Positions 42,963 through 52,263 of a stretch of 54,534 bases of DNA are shown here, piece after piece. A program made the translations under genes and the position numbers. Positions within the stretch are counted from its first letter, which is position 1, and every line of letters begins with the position of its first letter. Source of the stretch: Legionella shakespearei DSM 23087 (GTDB lineage: Bacteria; Pseudomonadota; Gammaproteobacteria; Legionellales; Legionellaceae). The stretch covers positions 14,037 through 68,570 of the forward strand of contig NZ_KB892391.1 of NCBI RefSeq assembly GCF_000373765.1. Direction: 5' to 3'. The notes below the pieces were generated by a model, which saw only the letters and a list, made by a program, of their open reading frames with translations, did not search any database and was not told where the DNA came from.

Positions 42963-43823
42963 TTAATGATTTTCGTCTGCCCTGATTTCCTCGTAAAGCC
43001 GACTCAGAAATGGCATGATAAAGGATGAAGGTTTCTCTTCAGCTTTGAGTAAAGTATCTAAAGCGTAACGATTTTCCTCAAGAGGTCGTTGTAAAGCCAA
43101 AGGATCGGAATGATGAAACAACGCATACCCCTCATTACCTGCTTTGTAACATGCACGGACCAAGACCAAAGCCTCTCCTTCTCCTGCAGCCAGGTTTTTG
43201 GCAAGTTCATTAACAAACAGGTGTAAAGTGTCCGTTCTTTTGATAGCCAACTGACGGCCTCCTTCTGTTTGCAAGAGTTCCGGAAGTTTAAATAATTTGC
43301 AATAAAAATGGTCAAGTCCAAACTGTTTATCATCAAGAGGTCGGTTTTTGGCAAAGGGATCTTTTGAGTCATAAGGTTCTCTGTTCAACCTTCCAGAAAC
43401 ATAGAAGGTTCGCATAATTCCAAGAGCACCCAATGCCTCCATCCGATCAGAATCCTGGACAATTTTTGCTTCTATCGTTTCCGGCTGCTTATTAGCAGAG
43501 AAACTGTGCGCCTCGATCGCATGCCCCACAGAGTCCAATTTCTCTTCTGGAAAACCCATTTCACGTAAAATTTCCTTAGCCTTCAAAGCCGCTAAAAGCG
43601 AAGACTTGTTATTATCAGGATGATTTTTGGGAAGGCTCACAATATCATGGAAATAAGCTGCTGCCAAAATAACAAGGGAATCAGCTATCTCTTGTTCTAA
43701 TGCTGCGATTCTCCTGGCTGTATGTGCCACCCGCCGAAAATGGTCAAGGTCATGGGAGGCATCGTCATGCTCAGAGCATGACTCTGTTAAATACTCCGTA
43801 AAAACCCTCTCCCAAACATTCAT
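42963..43823 (-). CDS. HD-domain metal-dependent phosphohydrolase
   Basis: A 286-residue HD hydrolase. Metal-binding residues are visible as HDLDHFRRVAH (His24, His28 region), FHD (His59, Asp60) and QDSDRMEALGALG (Asp126). The layout matches YedJ-like HD proteins, which are phosphohydrolases of uncertain nucleotide substrate. The C-terminal approximately 100 residues are helical. GGAG lies 6 nt before ATG 43823; a longer frame from 43859 adds only a hydrophobic stretch without such a signal. Cytosolic. Confidence 0.88.
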   Translation of the reverse strand: MNVWERVFTEYLTESCSEHDDASHDLDHFRRVAHTARRIAALEQEIADSLVILAAAYFHDIVSLPKNHPDNNKSSLLAALKAKEILREMGFPEEKLDSVGHAIEAHSFSANKQPETIEAKIVQDSDRMEALGALGIMRTFYVSGRLNREPYDSKDPFAKNRPLDDKQFGLDHFYCKLFKLPELLQTEGGRQLAIKRTDTLHLFVNELAKNLAAGEGEALVLVRACYKAGNEGYALFHHSDPLALQRPLEENRYALDTLLKAEEKPSSFIMPFLSRLYEEIRADENH

Positions 43824-43921
43824 AATTATCTCCAGATTGAAGCACAATACAACCAACAACCAATGGGGTCAGCCCTAAGTTAACGTGGAAGATTGATTTA
43901 GAGAATTAATTTAAAACAGGC

Positions 43922-44020
43922 GTAGCCTTGATGCAGCGACAGCGTAATCAAGGTTTTCATACAGTAAGGCTTAAAGACCATAAGAAAACCTTGATTACGC
44001 TGTCGCTGCATCAAGGCTAC
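43922..44020. repeat. A-type palindrome
   Basis: Full A hairpin ending in ACAGTTTTTT on the plus strand, with TAAGTTAACGTGG outside on the left. The gap 44021-44339 is AT-rich; a short reading-frame remnant lies at 44048-44131. Confidence 0.85.
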
Positions 44021-44339
44021 AGTTTTTTATATATTTAAATCAATCGATTATTCCTTAACTTGTTCGCTTGCATACTCGTCACTCAGCTGAGTCCTAATAG
44101 CATTTTTTTCATTTGTATAACCTCCTTGTTATAAGAATTCACGTACCAGCATACCCTATAAAGAAAAAAAATAAAGGATATCCAAAATGGGATATCACTA
44201 AGAAAATTATTCACTGAAACAGGACTCCTTTTTCACTCACGTATTAAATCATTAAAAAACATCATGCTCACAAAAAACTCATTGTTATTTTTTTTATTCT
44301 CTATGACAATCGCATTTTTATTAAATAGATGGAGTAGTT

Positions 44340-45158
44340 ATGGGTAAGAAAGTTGCAGCACTATTAGCGGAATTAGCTGAATTAGAACCATTAGAGTCAC
44401 AAATAGCTGAACGCTTATGGATCCACTCATCAGATGCAGTAGATTTAGAAGGCACTGTATTGACTGACCTAAAGATAAAAGAACGGGTTGCGCAATTAGC
44501 TGATGAGATAGTTAAAACTTATCCTGATGAACGCCCGGTATTAGTCAGCTTAATGGATGGTGCCGTACCATTCGCTAATCTATTGTGCGAGGCTTTAAAA
44601 AAACGCAATTACCACTTCACTCCTACTACTATGTCAGTAAGCAGTTATGGCCATGAATTGGTTTCCGGGGATATTAAAACAGGGGCATTACCTAAAGTGC
44701 CTTTGATGGGTAGACACGTTATTATTGTTGATGACGTGTGTGACACAGGTAAAACCTTAGGAACTATTATTGACCAATTTAAATTCCAATATGCCAAGAG
44801 CATTAAATCAATAGTTTTGGTCGACAAAGTTCAGGATAGGCCGTTGGGCGCTAGTGCTGATTTAGCTGGATTCAGATTGGACAAAAAAGCCTTTGTTATT
44901 GGCATGGGTTTGGATTACCTGAGTGAATTAAGGGATAAAGATTCGATACGTGCGGCTAATCCAGAGTTTTTACCTAAGGATGAAGAAATAATAGCCTTGA
45001 AGCGATTAAAAGAAATCAGACAAATATTGGGTCAAATTGCAGAACAAAAGCGAACCAAAAAATTGACTGCGCCTGGAGATAACTCTCTATTCGCTTCAAC
45101 ATCAGCTATTGTTGCCCGAGCACCAGAAGTCACTTCGACCATGGGGCCTACTCAATAA
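44340..45158 (+). CDS. Purine-type phosphoribosyltransferase with extended tail
   Basis: A 272-residue type I phosphoribosyltransferase. The PRPP-binding motif VIIVDDVCDTGKTL (127-140), the flexible-loop SSYG (101-104) and LVSLMDGAVPFANLL fit hypoxanthine-guanine phosphoribosyltransferases. These join a purine base to PRPP in salvage. Typical enzymes have about 170-190 residues. This one has approximately 35 extra residues in front (Leu/Glu-rich helix) and approximately 50 behind (KRTKKLTAPGDNSLFAS...), the latter disordered. GGAG lies 6 nt upstream. It may be a salvage enzyme or a duplicated copy with another role. Confidence 0.82.
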   Translation: MGKKVAALLAELAELEPLESQIAERLWIHSSDAVDLEGTVLTDLKIKERVAQLADEIVKTYPDERPVLVSLMDGAVPFANLLCEALKKRNYHFTPTTMSVSSYGHELVSGDIKTGALPKVPLMGRHVIIVDDVCDTGKTLGTIIDQFKFQYAKSIKSIVLVDKVQDRPLGASADLAGFRLDKKAFVIGMGLDYLSELRDKDSIRAANPEFLPKDEEIIALKRLKEIRQILGQIAEQKRTKKLTAPGDNSLFASTSAIVARAPEVTSTMGPTQ

Positions 45159-45180
45159 ATCCCATCCACGCATTCTTACA

Positions 45181-45364
45181 TCCCGCGGACAAGCCGCGGG
45201 ACGGCGGAGCTCCTTAAGTTTACCTGAGTTATGGATAAGAAGCTTGTTTTATCCAGTCGTTACATCGATGCCGTTCGGGCTGAGGAAGCAATGGGGTCAG
45301 ACTCGAATGGCACTAAGTTAAGCTTCAAAATCCAATCTGTAGCCCGGTCTGCTTGCAGCCGGGA
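45181..45364. repeat. Fragments of E, TIR, G and C families in series
   Basis: An E arm (CCCGCGGACAAGCCGCGGGA, 45182-45201), a TIR half (GAGTTATGGATAAGAAGCTTG near 45228-45248), a G half (GATGCCGTTCGGGCTGAGGA) and a C half (45339-45364) lie head to tail, without partner arms. Confidence 0.75.
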
Positions 45365-45407
45365 TCGATCTAAGGTACATATGGAGCCAAAAATGCTGAT
45401 GAATGCA

Positions 45408-47624
45408 TCAGAGATTAAGCTCACAAGACTGAATAATGACCTCTTCAATCTCGTCCAGCTTTTTACTGGTATCTGTTTGATGAACAAAGAAAAAAGAACG
45501 ATTATTGGCGAGATTTATGGCTCCTTTCACTACCAATCCAATACCTAAGGTACCAATTGCCAAAAGGAAATTGAATAGAAACTCAGACCAGCCCCTGTGT
45601 TTATCCAGTTCATTTCTTGAACGGCCAATATGCTGTTCACATTTGTTTTTAAACTTTTCGAAGTGCTCTGCACTTGATTCTTGCTGGAAATAAATCGTTC
45701 CGGCTTTATCTAATTTTTTATAAAGTTTTAATGCTACGCTATAAGCCTCTGGCTCTCCACGCCTGTTCAGTTCTTCTGCTTTGTCACGCAGCTTCTTAAG
45801 ACTTTTTTTAAAGATTCGGTGATGTTCTTCTTTGTGACTTTTCTGAGATTGATTGGAATCTTGGCGCAACTGTTCTTGGCCTAATTGCTCTTGTCGTAGT
45901 TCCTCTCTGCGTGTGTTTGCTAATTGAGCAGTAGCCCGGGCAAATAATTCATTAAATTGTCTTTTTACTGATATTTGATTGAAGCCAGAGAGCACTTCCC
46001 TTATTTCTGAAAATCCTCCTGACAGCTCTACTTCAGTGAGCACTGCCCGATAATTTCTTTTATAGTCATCAGCTGAGGATGAAGGAACTGTATTTACTTC
46101 GCTGAACTTAAATAAGGTCAATGTAGTTGACGTTCCCAAGGCTAAAGAGGTTGGTATTGGTTTGATGCAATGTATCAAGATCTCAAAAATTGAGTTATCT
46201 CCGTGATGCACAATTGCTTTTATGTAATCATGCAAATGGGGATAACGAGTCAATGATTCTTGAATTTTTTCCTGAGTCAGAGGTTTTTCCAAAACATGCA
46301 AATCAGTAATCAAATCAATTAAGTTATTGTGAAGAAGTTCTTCTGCCAGCTCCTTAACTTCTGCTTCGGGTAATGCTCCTATTTCACGATGAACAACGGT
46401 AGTGTAAGCATGCAGCAATGTATGTTCAGGCTCACTTAATCCCTCTTCAATTCTATGTTTGAAAGCATCCCTTTCCTCAGGCGAAACGAGGATAGAACCA
46501 CGGATGTCTTCATTGGAATAAAACTCATTTTGTTGTCCTTTTACCCATCGCATGGCTTGTTTAAATCCATTATACCCCCCACATTCAAGCGAGTTACTCA
46601 AGGTAACGCCATGAGGTTTTAATAAAGGTTGATATAAGCCTAAATAAGCACTACTAAAACAGCTGCCCAAGATCACTGCTGAGCATTTTATATTTTTTTG
46701 GTGGATTATTTTGGTGATCTCTTCCAAGTGCTCCCTAGTGAGATTACTCGAACCCACATGAGGTGAGCCATGGCCGCCGCCAAGATACATCAGATCAAAG
46801 TCTGTATTGGCAGGTATTGCCTCCAGTTTTGCTGTTATGTAACGAACGGCACTCGCATTGATTCTTCCGCCATCTTCCAATCCATTCATATGATAGATAA
46901 TATGGCTTCCTGTCTTCTCTTTAACGAGTTTATAGACATAATCACGTACTGGTTCCCTTTTAAATAAAGACAGTGCTTCCTGCCTGTCTTGCTCAGAAGG
47001 AGTGGCGCGCATCAATAGGAGTAATCTATTAAACTCTGAGGGAGCTTGTTCATCTGGCTCAAAACCTTCCATAGCATTCTTTAGATCATCATATTGAAGG
47101 CCTTCAACATTTCTTATAATCAGAGCTTTTCTAAGTATTGGGGCTGCGGAGCTTAAGCCTATTTTTTTGAACTTTTCTGGTAACTCCGTGGCTGTCATTT
47201 TTATGCCATAATAATCGCGGCTTTCTTCCTTAAACCCAAGGTTTTTATAAAATTGTATTGCCTTGGCATTATGAGCATCAACGTGCAATTTTACTGAAAA
47301 AGGTCTGTTCCTTTTTTGAGAATTCTCAAATTCTTGTAACATCACTCTTTCCATAAGTGTTGTGCCCACGCCGCGTTTTGCTATTCTGGGATCAGAGCCA
47401 AGATTACTAATGTAAGTATGATCCTCCACCTGCGTTGCAAAAATATAACCAATTATGGCATCAGGTTCTTCTTCATCAGAAAAGACATAACAGCTTTCTT
47501 CGTTAAAAAACTGGTCAAAATCACTGTCAGTCCATCCCCCCTGAGGGTCTACAGTATTGAAAATAATTTTATCTAAAGCGAGAATCTGATCTTTATCGCT
47601 GCTGGTCAAATAACGTATAGGCAT
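45408..47624 (-). CDS. GNAT acetyltransferase fused to caspase-like (clan CD) segment, coiled coil and membrane end
   Basis: A 738-residue multidomain protein. Residues 1-145 are a GNAT acetyltransferase (ISNLGSDPRIAKRGVGTTLMERV acetyl-CoA loop at 72-94, then AIQFYKNLGF). Residues about 225-420 carry YLGGGHGSPH (His285) and AVILGSCFSSAYLG (Cys322). Strand-HG followed by strand-Cys is the signature of clan CD cysteine peptidases (caspase, CHAT, C11). A Gln/Arg-rich coiled coil follows (about 575-660), with a hydrophobic segment at about 682-705 near the C-terminus. I recognise no published protein with this order. Peptidase activity is inference from two motifs. Confidence 0.75.
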   Translation of the reverse strand: MPIRYLTSSDKDQILALDKIIFNTVDPQGGWTDSDFDQFFNEESCYVFSDEEEPDAIIGYIFATQVEDHTYISNLGSDPRIAKRGVGTTLMERVMLQEFENSQKRNRPFSVKLHVDAHNAKAIQFYKNLGFKEESRDYYGIKMTATELPEKFKKIGLSSAAPILRKALIIRNVEGLQYDDLKNAMEGFEPDEQAPSEFNRLLLLMRATPSEQDRQEALSLFKREPVRDYVYKLVKEKTGSHIIYHMNGLEDGGRINASAVRYITAKLEAIPANTDFDLMYLGGGHGSPHVGSSNLTREHLEEITKIIHQKNIKCSAVILGSCFSSAYLGLYQPLLKPHGVTLSNSLECGGYNGFKQAMRWVKGQQNEFYSNEDIRGSILVSPEERDAFKHRIEEGLSEPEHTLLHAYTTVVHREIGALPEAEVKELAEELLHNNLIDLITDLHVLEKPLTQEKIQESLTRYPHLHDYIKAIVHHGDNSIFEILIHCIKPIPTSLALGTSTTLTLFKFSEVNTVPSSSADDYKRNYRAVLTEVELSGGFSEIREVLSGFNQISVKRQFNELFARATAQLANTRREELRQEQLGQEQLRQDSNQSQKSHKEEHHRIFKKSLKKLRDKAEELNRRGEPEAYSVALKLYKKLDKAGTIYFQQESSAEHFEKFKNKCEQHIGRSRNELDKHRGWSEFLFNFLLAIGTLGIGLVVKGAINLANNRSFFFVHQTDTSKKLDEIEEVIIQSCELNL

Positions 47625-47747
47625 GGATATTTACGAAATGAATAAAAGGAACACTATAACAAAGAAAAATTAACAAATTATTAGATCAGCCCTATTGTTG
47701 CAATACTCCAGGGTCAAGCCTGAATGGCACTTACTTAAGCTGTTTGC

Positions 47748-47926
47748 GTAGCCCGGTCTGCTTGCAGCCGGGAATGGAGACTTGGTTAAAACTTAGATTG
47801 TGTAACGATCGTCAGTCCCTGTCAGTATAACTGTTCCGCTTCCTCACGGTCGCGGCTCGGTTTTCGTGCGTTCGTATCTACTTCATCCTGCACCGGAAAC
47901 CGAGCCGCGACCGTCAGGAAGCGGAA
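47748..47926. repeat. C-type half and D-type palindrome
   Basis: A C arm at 47748-47773 and a full D palindrome at 47834-47926 (TTCCGCTTCCTCACGGTCGC and complement), preceded by TGGCACTTACTTAAGC at 47726. Confidence 0.85.
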
Positions 47927-48014
47927 GTTTTGTTGCGGCACAAAACCTGATTTAGTGCCATTAGGAGGGTATTAGATTTTGGCTTGATGTCCTCTGGGAA
48001 AATGACTGGTCATC

Positions 48015-50948
48015 TCAAAGAGTTATCTGGATACCATTCTCTGCACAAGACTCAATGTGGTTTTTCGATAAACGGCCAAAAAAGGTGTTTCGGTTCCTGA
48101 CTACTGACGACACACATCGCACCGCATCAATGTAAGCGCCCGGCTCATCTCTGGCAATCGCCGCAATCATAGTCTGTAATGACGGCATGCAATCGTTCAC
48201 CAATGCGCAAGCATCGGTTATCTCACTATTCGGCAGATAGTACCACCGATAATTCAACGAACGTTGGTTTAACAGCAAAGGTGCCAATATTAACAAGGAG
48301 GCCACGCTACCAAAACGCTGGCTGAATAATTTGCTATAAGATTCCAGCAGCTTGGATTCGATACTCAACAAACTGACCAGTAAAGTCTGTTGTTCGTTAT
48401 CGTTTAAAATAGCGAACTGCAGTACGAAATCAAGTTTACTCAGCAGAGCCGGACCAACAGGCTGATCCGATTTATCAATCAATTGCGCCTTGATGCTACC
48501 CAGTTGTTCTCCCAGACAATATGCATAGGCATCACTGACCCGTGTATGGTGTGGTTGATAGCACAGGTAAGACAGCACGTCCCAAGTCCAACGTTGCATT
48601 CTCTCCTCACGGGGATACACCATGTAAGATGCCAGTTGCTCCTCGTTAAAGAATGCTTCGGCCAACTGCAAAGATGAAAATGCGGTACAGTTTATCTCAT
48701 GAGCCTTCATGATTGCCTTCAATTGCCCAAACAAACGCTGAAAACGCTCATCAATTAATGTCTTGCCTTGACACCAGAGCTCAGTCGACATTTGTTCATT
48801 GAAATAATAAGGCAAAAGATACATGTAGTACGCAAAACGCACATCGTGAAGAACAAATTCCTGACATACACCCGCATAAAATGGCGCCATCGTGGCTTGT
48901 ATGGACAAAAAAATTAATTCTTCAGGATGTTCCTGATGTGTCACAGCAAAAGCTGAAATACGCTCCTGAAAATCAGATTGACGTTGGGTCAATAATGGAT
49001 AAGCAACACCAGACTGCTGCCCTATCGCTATCAGCGCACTGCCAAACAGGCAACACCCTGATGCCACTTTACCTATGCCCTGTTTTGCTGTTTTCATCTC
49101 CAGGTGACAATAAAGGCCCTGTTGATTGTCAGTATAAACCGGTAAAAAACTATATTGGCTTTTTAATCTCCTGACCGCTGCCGTACCTGGAGTTATATAA
49201 AGTCCCCGGCGTCTTCCCGTATTACTGAGATCGAGTAAAGGCAGGTATTCCAGCTCATCAAACAAGGGATGTTTAAAGGGATATAACTGAAATAACTGCT
49301 GCCAACTCTGTAACTGTCGCTGAATACCGTCCTTTGGCAAGGCAGCTACTTGAGTAAGTTGAAACCCGATATTGCCACCCGCATAAAATGGGCGGCTCAA
49401 CGGATTCATTACGCTGAGAAACCCCTGTGGTGCCAAAAAGCTGTCCTGTAACAAAGAAAAGAAATGTCGCGTCTGAATGGCATGTGGAATCAGTTCATGG
49501 GGATGGCTGTTTAACAGGGACGCTGCCAGTTTCTGCTGTTCCGGCGTCAACGAAATATTCAAAGGTTCAAGACGAATCCCTGGAAACATGCTTCTTAAAA
49601 TCATCCCGACCTGCCCTTCATGCAATTGCCACTGTGCTGCCGGAACTTGTAACAGCAGATTAATAATGTATTTCAGCCATGGTTGAGCCAAATGCTCCTC
49701 CAATGTCCTGTTTTCGGGGATCGAGTATAGATCAAACTGCTTTGGCAGAAAGCTTCTCTTTTCCCAAAGATGAAGATCAAAGATGTGCCGCCAGCCGCCC
49801 ATTAATGCCAGACCTTGAGCCAGTTGCAGACCACTCTCTAATGATCTGTCGAGACGCTCAGGTTGAAATACCCGAATCAAACAGGCTTGTCCTACCTGAG
49901 GCAGGCCACCATCAGAGCCAACAAAGGAACAGATCCAATCCCTTTTCACAGAAAGATGATCACTGAATAAACTGAAAATAAAGTTGAGTTCACACTTTGT
50001 AAAAACACGCATTTTAAAACAGGCATCAGGATCCGTTGAAGAAGATAAGATGAAATCTGATGCCTCATTCCCGAGTTGGGACAAATACTGGATCACGCTA
50101 AAGAGACGCGCAAGCAAGTCGGCACTTACCTCATCATAATCAACCCCCATTTTTACCATATTACTCAAAAAATGACTCAAAAACAGGATATCAACTGGAT
50201 GTGGATTTTCATTAAGAATCAGCTCAACAACAATATCAAAACGTCCTCTGAACAGCGTCAGCAGACCCAAGCCATAGCGTGGACAGAAAGAATCATTATG
50301 AGGGGGATTGATCAGCCTCATCAAACAATGTACCAAAAAATGATTATCCCCAAAAAGCGTAGCAAATCGCTCATGCCTTACATAACCATACTCATCTTGA
50401 AGCCAATGCCAGTCCGGCAGGTTGCGTTGATACTCATCCCAATACCACTTTTTCACCAGTTCCCAGGAAGCTTCAAAATATGAATAAAATTCAGCAAAAA
50501 CAGGCGATTGATGCTGTTTTAATATACGGATATTGTTGATCAACGCATCCTCATCACCGTGGATCAGGTGATCTGCCAAATGAAAGCGTATTGCCCCGAG
50601 GTTATTGGGATATTGCCGTTTTGGTCGAAGTTTTGAATAGTGTCTGACAAGACTGCTGTCATCTGGAACCAGTCCAACACCGGGAAAATGAAGCAGGGGT
50701 GGAAATACCGCACGTATAGGTGCGTTGTTAAAAAGCACAGAAAACAAGGGAATCAGATCCTTTAATCCTTGATCAAGTGATCTTTTTAACACCAAAAGTC
50801 TGGCCAGATGAAATGCAATTGCATTCCAGTCTGCCAAGGATATTCGTTCAAGTCTTGATGAACCATCATGGTTTTTCAGAAGACGAGAATAGACGCCAAA
50901 TGGCGCTACACCAATGGGATAAGAAGCTAAGTCCTCTTTTTTTACCAT
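48015..50948 (-). CDS. Very large protein of unknown family (977 residues)
   Basis: A 977-residue, uninterrupted and well-composed protein of no recognised family. It is mostly helical and rich in Leu, Trp, Tyr and His. It has no signal peptide, no clear membrane segment and no recognisable catalytic motif; RGLYITPGTAAVRRLKSQYSF near the middle is among the few Gly-rich turns. A TTG at 50954 and an ATG at 50948 are both possible starts; neither has a good ribosome-binding site. Size and isolation between repeats fit a Dot/Icm substrate, but this is only by style. Confidence 0.7.
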   Translation of the reverse strand: MVKKEDLASYPIGVAPFGVYSRLLKNHDGSSRLERISLADWNAIAFHLARLLVLKRSLDQGLKDLIPLFSVLFNNAPIRAVFPPLLHFPGVGLVPDDSSLVRHYSKLRPKRQYPNNLGAIRFHLADHLIHGDEDALINNIRILKQHQSPVFAEFYSYFEASWELVKKWYWDEYQRNLPDWHWLQDEYGYVRHERFATLFGDNHFLVHCLMRLINPPHNDSFCPRYGLGLLTLFRGRFDIVVELILNENPHPVDILFLSHFLSNMVKMGVDYDEVSADLLARLFSVIQYLSQLGNEASDFILSSSTDPDACFKMRVFTKCELNFIFSLFSDHLSVKRDWICSFVGSDGGLPQVGQACLIRVFQPERLDRSLESGLQLAQGLALMGGWRHIFDLHLWEKRSFLPKQFDLYSIPENRTLEEHLAQPWLKYIINLLLQVPAAQWQLHEGQVGMILRSMFPGIRLEPLNISLTPEQQKLAASLLNSHPHELIPHAIQTRHFFSLLQDSFLAPQGFLSVMNPLSRPFYAGGNIGFQLTQVAALPKDGIQRQLQSWQQLFQLYPFKHPLFDELEYLPLLDLSNTGRRRGLYITPGTAAVRRLKSQYSFLPVYTDNQQGLYCHLEMKTAKQGIGKVASGCCLFGSALIAIGQQSGVAYPLLTQRQSDFQERISAFAVTHQEHPEELIFLSIQATMAPFYAGVCQEFVLHDVRFAYYMYLLPYYFNEQMSTELWCQGKTLIDERFQRLFGQLKAIMKAHEINCTAFSSLQLAEAFFNEEQLASYMVYPREERMQRWTWDVLSYLCYQPHHTRVSDAYAYCLGEQLGSIKAQLIDKSDQPVGPALLSKLDFVLQFAILNDNEQQTLLVSLLSIESKLLESYSKLFSQRFGSVASLLILAPLLLNQRSLNYRWYYLPNSEITDACALVNDCMPSLQTMIAAIARDEPGAYIDAVRCVSSVVRNRNTFFGRLSKNHIESCAENGIQITL

Positions 50949-51067
50949 AACCAATCACAAACAAAACAATCTAGATTAGGGCGTATTATACTAAAACAAC
51001 ACCTAAATTGTGCATTTTTTTTATACTTCAGGTTCAAGCCGGAATGGCACTTACTCAAGATGCTTTT

Positions 51068-51251
51068 GTAGCCCGGTCTGCTTGCAGCCGGGAATGGAGA
51101 CTTGGTTAAAACTTTGGTTGTGTCACGAGCGTCAGTTCCCGGCTGCAAGCAACAAAAATTCCGCTTCCTCACGGTCGCGGCTCGGTTTCCGGTGCACGAT
51201 GAAGTCAATACAAACACACGAAAACCGAGCCGCGACCGTGAGGAAGCGGAA
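51068..51251. repeat. C-type half and D-type palindrome
   Basis: Same arrangement as at 47748: TGGCACTTACTCAAGATGC, a C arm at 51068-51093, a short reversed C fragment near 51135, then a D palindrome at 51159-51251. The shared order and flanks suggest duplication of a composite unit. Confidence 0.85.
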
Positions 51252-51340
51252 CAGTGATACTGGCAGGAACACGGTTTCTGCTCTGACCCCATGGATGGCT
51301 ACACATCGGTTGACAAATCAATGAGGGGTGATAAAAGGCA

Positions 51341-52144
51341 TCATAACGATAAACTAAGATCAACAAGAGCCTGCGATACCTGATTTAACTCTCGCCGTAA
51401 CTGCTCAGCCCGCTCATGCCAATAGCTCACATTTCCATCCCCTTTGCTAGACATATTCGCTAACTGAATGGTATAGGTTTCAAATAAATATCGGAAATCG
51501 GCTGGAATAGAATCTAGCATCACAGTGATACCCTTTGCAGTTGCCTTCCCTAGATCAGCCCGATCACGCGTTGCACGTCGCCAGTAACTTACATTCCCTT
51601 TACCACGATCTTTTTTTTCTGTTGCAATTTGTGCGGTTGCCTGGAAGAAAGTAGTAATATCGACCTGTCCTTTTATATGCTCTGATATTCTTTTTATTTG
51701 TGAGGCGACTTCTTTAATAACATTTGCTGTTTTTTTCGCTTTACGCTCCCAAAAGTGAACATTCCCTTTTTCATCTTTTATTTCCAGGTCAGCAAGTCTT
51801 GCTGCCAAATGTTCCAAGATGACTCGATCAGGCCCTTCATCCATTTTGCTTGCCAGAGTAACAAGCGCACCAGAAATACGCCAGGCAGCATGGATAAAAT
51901 CGGTATGTGCCCGCATCCAATATCCGGGGTCAGCACTAGAACCATCCACATCGATACCTTTGGTTATTATCGTTGCCAGTGCATTCAAGGTAATGGTGTT
52001 TGAGACATTAATCGATGAAATGCTTTGTTGTGCTTCTACTCTAGCTGGCGTCACAGTCTTTGTTGCATTTTCAGTACGACTTATCCCACTGGCAAAAGAC
52101 AATTGAACAATAAGAAAACCTAAGATGACCGTGAATTTATTCAT
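51341..52144 (-). CDS. Secreted protein with four 54-56-residue Trp-containing repeats
   Basis: A 267-residue secreted protein. The signal peptide MNKFTVILGFLIVQLSFASG precedes four repeats centred on Trp76 (DPGYWMRAH), Trp132 (GNVHFWERK), Trp188 (GNVSYWRRA) and Trp242 (GNVSYWHERA). Spacings are 56, 56 and 54 residues. Between the Trp motifs each unit is a helix pair. The last three units share GNV-x-[FY]-W with a basic or acidic Lys/Gly lead-in. No family recognised. AAGGA lies 5 nt before the ATG. Location is periplasmic or extracellular. Confidence 0.78.
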   Translation of the reverse strand: MNKFTVILGFLIVQLSFASGISRTENATKTVTPARVEAQQSISSINVSNTITLNALATIITKGIDVDGSSADPGYWMRAHTDFIHAAWRISGALVTLASKMDEGPDRVILEHLAARLADLEIKDEKGNVHFWERKAKKTANVIKEVASQIKRISEHIKGQVDITTFFQATAQIATEKKDRGKGNVSYWRRATRDRADLGKATAKGITVMLDSIPADFRYLFETYTIQLANMSSKGDGNVSYWHERAEQLRRELNQVSQALVDLSLSL

Positions 52145-52263
52145 AACAATCCTTGTTTAGAGAACAGCATGGTAGATCAGAACAGGCTTGTAGTCAAAAG
52201 GGTCTGTGACCAAACCGAGCCACGTAAGTCTGATATCTGATAATAGCCAATCATTTATTCAAC

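Noticed and set aside
45181..45208. Terminator for the phosphoribosyltransferase gene
   Set aside because: The hairpin is an E-type fragment with no T-run following.
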